From the NCBI RefSeq assembly GCF_011043555.1, contig NZ_JAAKGS010000002.1:372001-436000 (forward strand): a stretch of 64,000 bases of DNA, read 5' to 3'. The translations under genes were made by a program, and so were the position numbers. The notes beneath the pieces are model-generated. The model was not told where the DNA came from, ran no database searches, and saw only the letters and a program-made list of their open reading frames with translations. The first letter of the stretch is position 1. Every line of letters begins with the position of its first letter. Origin of the DNA: Sphingobacterium sp. SGR-19. Lineage in GTDB: Bacteria > Bacteroidota > Bacteroidia > Sphingobacteriales > Sphingobacteriaceae. Shown one piece after another: positions 57,919 to 64,000 of the stretch.

Positions 57919-58649
57919 GGAATATTATAGTGACTCATATACCTTACAATGCTATTTGCCCGTCGGTTGACATAAGTTGACGGGCGCTTGGCATCCCATT
58001 TTTGAGGACTGGGTAGAATGGCAATAATCAATGCGGCTTCTTTTCTTGTCAAACTTTTAGCAGATTTATGAAAATAATAGTGTGCCGCTGCTTCTGCTCC
58101 ATATACGCCTTGTCCCATTTCAATGACATTCAGGTATACCTCTAAAATGCGCTTTTTGCTCCAGAAAGCTTCTATCAGCACCGTGAAATAAGCTTCCAAA
58201 CCTTTCCTTAACCAGGAACGCTGCGGCCATAGAAACACATTTTTGGCAACTTGCTGGCTGATGGTACTGCCTCCTCGTAATGATTTGCCGGTTTGATTTC
58301 TTTCCATCGCTTTCTGAATGGCTTTTGTGTCGAAGCCGCTGTGCGTTAGGAAATAGGCGTCCTCGCCTGCAATAGCAGCGCGCTTGAGGTTGTCCGATAT
58401 ATCTTCGTAATCGAGCCATTGCTTGTCTATTTTCCATTCTTTTCCGATGGCTTTTCGCTCAAAAGCCCGTTTGAGCTGGAGATAGGTGAGGGGAGGATTG
58501 ATAAAAGTAAGTAATAATACCCAAGTGATAGTCAGCCCAAAAAAAACAATGATAAGACGGATCGACCATTTTTTGATCGTTGTGCGCCACGTCTTACTGG
58601 GTGTTTTTTTCTTGATGTTTTTTTTCTTGGAAGCCCGTTTGATTGCCAT
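57915..58649 (-). CDS. mtgA: Monofunctional peptidoglycan glycosyltransferase
   Basis: Polymerises lipid II into glycan strands at the inner membrane. The 244-residue protein has a basic N terminus (KKKNIKKKTPSKTW), one membrane helix (LIIVFFGLTITWVLLLTF) and a GT51 domain with the catalytic glutamate in AGEDAYFLTHSGFD, the motif GGSTISQQVAKN, and VYLNVIEMGQGVYGAEAAA. No transpeptidase domain follows. Confidence 0.95.
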   Translation of the reverse strand: MAIKRASKKKNIKKKTPSKTWRTTIKKWSIRLIIVFFGLTITWVLLLTFINPPLTYLQLKRAFERKAIGKEWKIDKQWLDYEDISDNLKRAAIAGEDAYFLTHSGFDTKAIQKAMERNQTGKSLRGGSTISQQVAKNVFLWPQRSWLRKGLEAYFTVLIEAFWSKKRILEVYLNVIEMGQGVYGAEAAAHYYFHKSAKSLTRKEAALIIAILPSPQKWDAKRPSTYVNRRANSIVRYMSHYNIP

Positions 58650-58760
58650 TTTTTTCTGGTTCGATAAGCAAAACTAGAAGATTTTTTCCAAAAAATCATT
58701 CACCTTGCCAAATCACATCATTTCCCTTATTTTTACGGTTCATTAAAAATCATAAAACCA

Positions 58761-61367
58761 TTGGCAAAGGCGAAGAAGCAAACACCTTTAATGCAGCAAT
58801 ATAACACGATCAAGGCGAAATATCCTGGTGCATTATTGCTGTTTCGAGTAGGCGATTTTTACGAAACTTTCGGTGAAGACGCTGTCAAAGCAGCGGGAAT
58901 CTTGGGTATTGTATTGACCAAGAGAGGAAATGGAACGGAATCGGAAACAGCATTAGCTGGCTTTCCTCACCATTCTCTGGAAACCTATTTGCCGAAGTTG
59001 GTACGCGCGGGACAGCGCGTTGCAATTTGTGACCAACTAGAAGATCCCAAACAAACCAAGACCATTGTCAAACGTGGCGTTACGGAACTTGTAACACCGG
59101 GAGTTTCTTATAATGACAACATTGTCCAGCAGAAAGCCAACAATTATCTGGCGTCGATTTTTAATGAAAGGGGGCAATATGGCGTGGCTTTTCTCGATAT
59201 ATCTACCGGAGAGTTTTTGGTAACACAAGGAAATGCCAATTATGTAGATAAATTGTTGCAGGGTTTTAAGCCAACAGAAATTATCCTACCCAAAAAACAA
59301 TACAAAGACTTTTTGGAACAGTTTGGTAGCCAATACTACACGTATACATTAGATGAATGGCCCTACACGGGGGATTACGCGACGGAGACTTTATTGAAGC
59401 ATTTTGAGGTTAAATCTATGAAAGGTTTCGGTATTGAGCGGATGCCGTTGAGTATCTTGTCCGCCGGTGTTGCTCTACATTATCTCAACGAAACAGAACA
59501 CCGCAATCTGCAACACATATCGAATATTTCCCGTATAGAGGAAGATCACTATATGTGGCTGGATCGTTTTACGATACGTAATTTAGAACTTATCGGTTCT
59601 GCGAATGAAAATGCCGCAACACTCGTTGACATACTCGACGAAACGGCTTCACCCATGGGGGCTCGTCTGTTGAAACGTTGGATGGTCATGCCGTTGAAAG
59701 ACTTGAAATCTATAAACGAACGACTGAACGTCGTGGAGTATTTTTATCGCAACCGCGAACTACGGGACGTACTGATAAAGGAAATCAAACAGGTCGGTGA
59801 TCTGGAACGTTTGATTTCCAAAATTGGTTTACAAAAAGCGAATCCTCGCGAAATTACACAGTTGAAGCGGGCCTTATACGTTGTAGAGAAATTGAAAGCC
59901 TTGACGGATCAGGAGACATCGGAAGCTTTACGTGTTATTTCGGAGCAGTTGAACATCTGCCAGATTATCCGTGATAAAATGGAACAAACCCTGCAAGTGG
60001 AACCTCCAGTGGCGCTTAACAAAGGAAATGTGATTGCCGACGGTGTGGATGAGGAACTGGACAAGTTACGTAAGGTAGCTTTTGGTGGAAAAGATTATCT
60101 ACTAGAAATTCAACGTCGGGAGTCGGAAGCGACTGGTATACCGTCTTTGAAAATAGCGTTCAATAATGTGTTTGGTTACTATTTGGAGGTGACGAATACA
60201 CACAAAGATAAGGTGCCAACATCTTGGGTTCGTAAACAAACGTTGGTAAATGCCGAACGTTATATCACGGAAGAGTTAAAAGAATATGAAGAGCAGATAT
60301 TAGGAGCGGAGGAAAAAATACAGACTATTGAAAACAGTATTTACGCAGAACTCCTGCTTGATATTGCTGCCTATATCAAACCTATTCAGCTGAATGCACA
60401 ATTGATAGCGAAGTTGGACGTGTTGCTGAACTTTGCATTGATCGCCGAGAAGAATTATTATGTGAAGCCTCAACTCAGTGAAGGAAAAGTGCTTGACATT
60501 AAGGGAGGTAGGCATCCCGTTATTGAAAAATATCTGCCAATAGGCGAAGATTATATTACGAACGATACGTTATTGGATCCAGAAACCCAACAAATCATTA
60601 TCATTACCGGACCCAATATGGCAGGTAAATCGGCTTTGTTGCGTCAGACGGGACTCATTGTGCTAATGGCACAGATTGGTTGTTTTGTACCTGCGAAGGA
60701 AGCGTCCATCGGTTTGGTGGATAAAATCTTTACACGGGTCGGTGCTTCGGACAATCTTTCCTCCGGAGAATCTACGTTCATGGTAGAAATGAATGAAACC
60801 GCCAGCATTATGAATAACCTGTCCGACAGATCGTTGATATTGTTGGATGAAATTGGACGGGGAACAAGCACCTATGATGGTATATCTATCGCATGGGCCA
60901 TTGCGGAGTTTCTTCATAATCATTCTTTTGCACGCGCCAAGACACTTTTTGCAACGCATTACCACGAACTCAATGAACTCACTAATTCGATGTCGCGTAT
61001 CAAAAATTTCAATGTGACGGTCAAGGAGATGAATAATAAGGTGATTTTCTTGCGGAAACTTGTTCCGGGAGGATCAGAACATAGCTTTGGTATCCACGTA
61101 GCTAAATTAGCGGGAATGCCGCCGAAATTAATCGGACGGGCTAACGAAATTTTGAAACGGTTGGAGCAAGAACGTACGGGAGGTGAGCAGATTAAAGATA
61201 GCATGCGTAAAATGCAAAAACAAGCCTATCAACTTCAGATGTTTGCTATTGACGATCCTATTTTGGAAAAAATAAGGGATATGCTGAATAATCTGGATGT
61301 AAATACGCTGACACCGGTAGAAGCACTTATGAAGCTGGATGAGATACAGCGGTTATTAAAGAATTAA
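58761..61367 (+). CDS. mutS: DNA mismatch repair protein MutS
   Basis: Recognises mismatches and starts repair with MutL. The 868-residue protein is full-length: the mismatch-contacting [11 protein letters not shown] (Phe-x-Glu) in domain I, the clamp and lever domains, Walker A in [16 protein letters not shown], Walker B as [16 protein letters not shown], and a C-terminal helix-turn-helix part. The start is a TTG ([15 protein letters not shown]), since no ATG lies in frame before the conserved LMQQY segment. Confidence 0.97.
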   Translation: MAKAKKQTPLMQQYNTIKAKYPGALLLFRVGDFYETFGEDAVKAAGILGIVLTKRGNGTESETALAGFPHHSLETYLPKLVRAGQRVAICDQLEDPKQTKTIVKRGVTELVTPGVSYNDNIVQQKANNYLASIFNERGQYGVAFLDISTGEFLVTQGNANYVDKLLQGFKPTEIILPKKQYKDFLEQFGSQYYTYTLDEWPYTGDYATETLLKHFEVKSMKGFGIERMPLSILSAGVALHYLNETEHRNLQHISNISRIEEDHYMWLDRFTIRNLELIGSANENAATLVDILDETASPMGARLLKRWMVMPLKDLKSINERLNVVEYFYRNRELRDVLIKEIKQVGDLERLISKIGLQKANPREITQLKRALYVVEKLKALTDQETSEALRVISEQLNICQIIRDKMEQTLQVEPPVALNKGNVIADGVDEELDKLRKVAFGGKDYLLEIQRRESEATGIPSLKIAFNNVFGYYLEVTNTHKDKVPTSWVRKQTLVNAERYITEELKEYEEQILGAEEKIQTIENSIYAELLLDIAAYIKPIQLNAQLIAKLDVLLNFALIAEKNYYVKPQLSEGKVLDIKGGRHPVIEKYLPIGEDYITNDTLLDPETQQIIIITGPNMAGKSALLRQTGLIVLMAQIGCFVPAKEASIGLVDKIFTRVGASDNLSSGESTFMVEMNETASIMNNLSDRSLILLDEIGRGTSTYDGISIAWAIAEFLHNHSFARAKTLFATHYHELNELTNSMSRIKNFNVTVKEMNNKVIFLRKLVPGGSEHSFGIHVAKLAGMPPKLIGRANEILKRLEQERTGGEQIKDSMRKMQKQAYQLQMFAIDDPILEKIRDMLNNLDVNTLTPVEALMKLDEIQRLLKN

Positions 61368-61372
61368 TCTTC

Positions 61373-61511
61373 AACTTTTTTCCCGTAAAAAAGTTGGCAA
61401 AAACCTCGCCGCTTCGAATGTTTTACATTTGGAATAGTACTAAGAATGAGTTTGTACAGTTGTAAAACATTCGAATGCGGCATTTTAATGTTAAGGAAGG
61501 GGTGGTGCAAT
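61373..61511 (+). repeat. Structured intergenic repeat, copy A
   Basis: Immediately after mutS. A head hairpin AACTTTTTT/AAAAAAGTT (61373-61381 with 61387-61395, loop CCCGT) is followed by a 20-base-pair stem: GCCGC plus TTCGAATGTTTTACA (61408-61427) pairs with TGTAAAACATTCGAA, a bulged T and GCGGC (61461-61481), spacer 33 bases. A tail with GTTAAGGAAGG and TGCAAT ends at 61511. Bases 61408-61481 match 63036-62963 on the other strand at 70 of 74 positions. Confidence 0.85.
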
Positions 61512-61594
61512 CTCGTATAGCGCGTTATTTTCTTTGTGCAATAAGCATAGGATGGAGAAGGGGGGAGTGCGACCGTAGAATATTGAAGTTTTGT

Positions 61595-62761
61595 CTAGAA
61601 TCTGAAAAACAATTGCAAACTGCCGTAGTTGGGCTGTATCGATGTAATAAGATTATTATCCCAATTATAGGGGACGAAATGATAAGCTGCTTCCAATCCA
61701 ATATAGGTTTTTCCAGCAAAATGGCGCATAGCGGCTAGCGCCAAGGTACTGCGCATCGTATTGATATAGAAATGACGCACAGATCGTGTTTCGTAATAGT
61801 CATAACCATCATCGTAGTAGCCTTCATTGACTTCTGAAAGCCCTGTCGTTGCCATTTCCCAGAATAGACCCGCTTTTGGGGCTACAATAAATTTATCGTT
61901 GTCGAAAACCTTATAAGCCACTGTACCGCCGATGCCAAGACTTGCCATTGATCGAATGACTTCTACCTCATCGTATAACCTATATTCTACCTCCCTGTCG
62001 TTGCTGTTGATGCGTACCTTTACTCCTGCCTCAAACAGGAAAGGGTCGGAGAGCCTGGAAGAAAAGAATACCCCTAACGTTGTACTTGTTTTAAATACAG
62101 GGTCGGAGCCAGTTAACGGAAATTCAGCACCCGCATAAACATTCACACCATGTCGATATTTACCGTAATAGCCGTCAGATGTCGACCTTGATTTATTCTT
62201 ACTTGATGTTTGAGGTGTCGTTCCACTGTGTACCTGATAAAATTCATCAATATGATCAGCAAATAACAGTGTGATTTTTTCTTCCTGTTCGGTCAGGTTA
62301 TAAGATGGTGAGTTCAGTAGTGCTATTGCTTTTATTTTAATGAGCGAATCAATCGAATGTCTTAGAGGAACAAAATCAAAATCAGCCTTGTTGTTTTGAT
62401 AAATTTGTGCATACTTTTCTTCGACAGAATAGTCCCAGCGCATCACCAATACCTCTTGATAATTTTTTGCTAAATAATCAGCAATAATGTCTCCGGTCGT
62501 TTTTTTCTCGATCAATAAACGGAGAATACGGACACGCTGTATAAACTCATTTTCACCGCAGCCGCTCTGAATCGTATTTAAAACAGGATCTAGGTTTTCA
62601 AAATCATTTTTGCGGAAAATGTCAACCAATTTGTCCAAGGCTACTTTTGTTACTTGTTCGCAATTCTGCCATCTTCTAGATATATGGTGTTCTTCCCCAT
62701 AACTATAAATGGGAAAGGAAGCAAGCTGCATAAACAGAAGAAATGTTAAAAATTTAGCCAT
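61595..62761 (-). CDS. Secreted hypothetical protein, probably with an outer-membrane barrel
   Basis: About 388 residues. From the chosen ATG it opens with a signal peptide (MAKFLTFLLFMQLASFPIYS); the frame is open 17 codons upstream but those would disrupt it. The first half is helical with a cysteine pair (NCEQVTK and QSGCGEN), the second half (from GKYRHGVNVYAGAEF) has alternating strands such as TLGVFFSSRLSDPFLFEAGVKV and ends in the phenylalanine-terminated LQLFFRF typical of outer-membrane barrels. I do not know the family. It is flanked on both sides by repeat copies A and C/B. Confidence 0.75.
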   Translation of the reverse strand: MAKFLTFLLFMQLASFPIYSYGEEHHISRRWQNCEQVTKVALDKLVDIFRKNDFENLDPVLNTIQSGCGENEFIQRVRILRLLIEKKTTGDIIADYLAKNYQEVLVMRWDYSVEEKYAQIYQNNKADFDFVPLRHSIDSLIKIKAIALLNSPSYNLTEQEEKITLLFADHIDEFYQVHSGTTPQTSSKNKSRSTSDGYYGKYRHGVNVYAGAEFPLTGSDPVFKTSTTLGVFFSSRLSDPFLFEAGVKVRINSNDREVEYRLYDEVEVIRSMASLGIGGTVAYKVFDNDKFIVAPKAGLFWEMATTGLSEVNEGYYDDGYDYYETRSVRHFYINTMRSTLALAAMRHFAGKTYIGLEAAYHFVPYNWDNNLITSIQPNYGSLQLFFRF

Positions 62762-62795
62762 GGTGTAACAAATCGCAAACCAAAGTAAGGAAATT

Positions 62796-62933
62796 TTACT
62801 TTTTTCCCTCAAAAAAGTAACAAAAAAATCGTCGCTTTGGATATTTGAGAGGATTTGTAGTGCAAAGAGGATAGTTCTACAAACCTCAAATATCCATATG
62901 CGACCTTAAAGGTTAAAGGAAAGATTGTGCAAT
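62796..62933 (+). repeat. Structured intergenic repeat, copy C (left half of a double unit)
   Basis: Head hairpin TTACTTTTTT/AAAAAAGTAA (62796-62805 with 62811-62820, loop CCCTC). Stem: GTCGC (62831-62835) with GCGAC (62900-62904), GGATATTTGAG (62839-62849) with CTCAAATATCC (62885-62895), and an inner TTTGTAG/CTACAAA around a 16-base loop. Tail GGTTAAAGG...TGCAAT ends at 62933, where it meets the tail of copy B. Confidence 0.85.
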
Positions 62934-63115
62934 TGTACTGTCTCTCCCTTAACATTAGAACGGCCGCATCCGAATGTTTTACAACTGTACAAACTAATTC
63001 TTAGTACTATCCCAAATGTAAAATATTCGAAGCGGCGATTTTATGAACAAGTGTTTGTTTTGGTGTTCATGAGCTCCTTTCAGTCGGTTTGCGCTCCTTT
63101 TTCTAAAAAAGGAGC
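62932..63115 (-). repeat. Structured intergenic repeat, copy B (right half of a double unit)
   Basis: Inverted relative to copy C and joined to it tail to tail. The stem is GCCGC plus CGAATGTTTTACA on the left (62963-62983) and TGTAAAATATTCGAA plus GCGGC on the right (63017-63036). The head runs from 63037 and contains TTTTGGTGTTCATGAGCTCC and the hairpin GCTCCTTTTT/AAAAAGGAGC (63093-63102 with 63106-63115). It fills most of the 377-base gap between the barrel-like gene and trmN6. Confidence 0.85.
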
Positions 63116-63126
63116 AGAAGAAAAGG

Positions 63127-63134
63127 TACTTTTG
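63127..63134 (+). promoter_or_regulatory. -7 promoter element of trmN6
   Basis: TACTTTTG fits TAnnTTTG and ends 4 bases before the ATG at 63139, again implying a leaderless or almost leaderless mRNA. Confidence 0.45.
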
Positions 63135-63138
63135 CAGT

Positions 63139-63846
63139 ATGCGTTCAGTTTTTCGTTTTAAACAGTTTGAGGTAGATCAAGGCAATTGTGCGATGAAAAT
63201 TAATACGGATGGTGTACTGTTGGGTAGCTCAACGTATTTTCCCGACGCGAGACGTATATTGGATATCGGAACGGGTACGGGTGTTATTGCATTGATGCTC
63301 GCGCAAAGTCATCCCCATGCCTTTATCGATGCTGTCGAAATTGAAGAGGATGCTTATCAGCAAGCCAATATTAATTTTCAAAAATCAGATTTTGCGGAAC
63401 GTCTGCAGGTGTTTCTAGGCTCATTTGTGGATCTTCAACCGGAATTAGCTTATGATTTGATCGTATCGAATCCACCATTTTATACCAATTCACTTCATAA
63501 TCCCGATACACGAAAACGTCTAGCAAAACATACGGACATGTTATTTTTTGAAAAACTGTTGTCTTTTGTATCGCGCTACTTAACAGATAACGGGCAATTT
63601 AAGCTGATCATTCCGTCTGCGTTGGCAGACGAAGCGATTGCTCCGATTCTTTCCGATTACAAGCTGTATATACAACATGAAACGACTATATCTTCTTTTT
63701 CGGGGGAAATCCCGATTAGGAAAGTATGGGGGATTGGAAAGAAGGCACGACCTCTAGAAACGCAGGATTTTCATATTTATGCAGATAGAGGAATTTATTC
63801 CGACCACTATAAAACGTTATTGAAACCTTATTTTTTAGCGTTCTGA
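63139..63846 (+). CDS. trmN6: tRNA1(Val) adenine-37 N6-methyltransferase
   Basis: A 235-residue SAM-dependent methyltransferase of the YfiC/TrmN6 family that methylates A37 of tRNA-Val. The SAM site is ILDIGTGTGVIALMLAQ with AVEIEEDAYQQA, and the adenine N6-methyltransferase motif is SNPPFYTNS, followed by FKLIIPSALADEA. The opening FRFKQFEVDQGNCAMKI is the family start. The next gene begins 1 base after its stop. Confidence 0.93.
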   Translation: MRSVFRFKQFEVDQGNCAMKINTDGVLLGSSTYFPDARRILDIGTGTGVIALMLAQSHPHAFIDAVEIEEDAYQQANINFQKSDFAERLQVFLGSFVDLQPELAYDLIVSNPPFYTNSLHNPDTRKRLAKHTDMLFFEKLLSFVSRYLTDNGQFKLIIPSALADEAIAPILSDYKLYIQHETTISSFSGEIPIRKVWGIGKKARPLETQDFHIYADRGIYSDHYKTLLKPYFLAF

Positions 63847-63847
63847 C

Positions 63848-64000
63848 ATGAGAAAAATTGGACTTATATCGGATACCCATGGTTTTCTTGATGATGCTGT
63901 TTTCAAATATTTCGATCAGTGTGACGAGATATGGCATGCGGGTGATTTCGGGTCTGTCGCTATAGCAGATACGTTAGCGGCTTTTAAGCCTTTTAAGGGC
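63848..64000 (+). CDS. Metallophosphoesterase, N-terminal part (YfcE-like)
   Basis: The first 51 residues of a gene that leaves the window. MRKIGLISDTHGFLDD and the later DEIWHAGDFGS carry the D-x-H and G-D metal-binding motifs of the calcineurin-like phosphoesterases of the YfcE/MJ0936 type. It probably hydrolyses small phosphodiesters in the cytoplasm. It starts one base after the trmN6 stop, so the two are likely cotranscribed. Confidence 0.88.
   Translation, partial: MRKIGLISDTHGFLDDAVFKYFDQCDEIWHAGDFGSVAIADTLAAFKPFKG

Noticed and set aside
61373..61395. AT-rich hairpin after mutS as a Rho-independent terminator
   Set aside because: The T run is inside the 5' arm and no T tract follows the stem, so it does not have the normal form; I list it as part of the repeat instead.
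61475..61738. 87-residue plus-strand frame after mutS
   Set aside because: It begins in repeat copy A and then runs antisense to the barrel-like gene.
62925..63161. 78-residue plus-strand frame in the gap before trmN6
   Set aside because: It lies wholly inside repeat copy B and has no family features.
1..64000. tRNA, rRNA, CRISPR array, integrase or insertion sequence
   Set aside because: I looked through the intergenic gaps and gene list and saw none; the accessory patches have no transposase or recombinase beside them.

Overview
The window is chromosomal DNA of a Bacteroidota bacterium, most likely of the Sphingobacteriaceae (Pedobacter/Sphingobacterium/Olivibacter-like). The reasons are a SusC/SusD pair, an alternative complex III respiratory operon, -7 boxes of the TAnnTTTG type ahead of many genes, very weak ribosome-binding sites, a malic enzyme fused to a phosphotransacetylase-like domain, and several protein families typical of that phylum. 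I saw no tRNA, rRNA, CRISPR array, integrase or insertion sequence.

Layout. 1-7929 is housekeeping: the end of hisE, a WD40 protein, a minus-strand run maeB-ruvA-free methionine sulfoxide reductase, a PBP4-type peptidase and an aminopeptidase P. 7930-11790 is an accessory patch with a gene split by a frameshift, an unknown three-gene operon and an unknown secreted repeat protein. 11791-28238 is a glycan-use locus. It has an exported alpha-L-fucosidase joined in frame to a complete subclass B1 metallo-beta-lactamase domain, a GH92 mannosidase, a GH3 glycosidase, a minus-strand operon ROK regulator-susC-susD-GH29 fucosidase, and a divergent NagX-like membrane protein. 28239-33096 holds rpsO, pnp, a DUF493 gene, a LacI regulator and msrB. 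33389-50178 is a single long respiratory cluster: alternative complex III (actABCDEF), cytochrome oxidase subunits II and I, heme A and heme O synthases, two subunit III genes, subunit IV, a SCO-like protein and a DUF420 (CtaM-like) protein. 50210-64000 is housekeeping again: LD-carboxypeptidase, metG, brnQ, folP, tsaC/sua5, dapD, an S4 RNA-binding protein, mtgA, mutS, an unknown barrel-like protein, trmN6 and the start of a phosphoesterase.

How the genes work together. The glycan locus can be read as import (SusC/D), trimming of fucose, mannose and beta-linked sugars in the periplasm (two GH29, GH92, GH3), sensing (ROK), and sugar handling at the inner membrane (NagX-like). That set points to a fucosylated, mannose-containing glycan such as an N-glycan, but this is inference. 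The respiratory cluster encodes a quinol:cytochrome c oxidoreductase, its partner oxidase and the heme and assembly factors needed to build both.

The two observations I rate highest are the fucosidase-metallo-beta-lactamase fusion at 11791-14265 and a family of structured, covarying intergenic repeats (28679-28862, 57373-57500, 61373-61511, 62796-63115). One full-length copy appears to consist of two hairpin half-units joined tail to tail.
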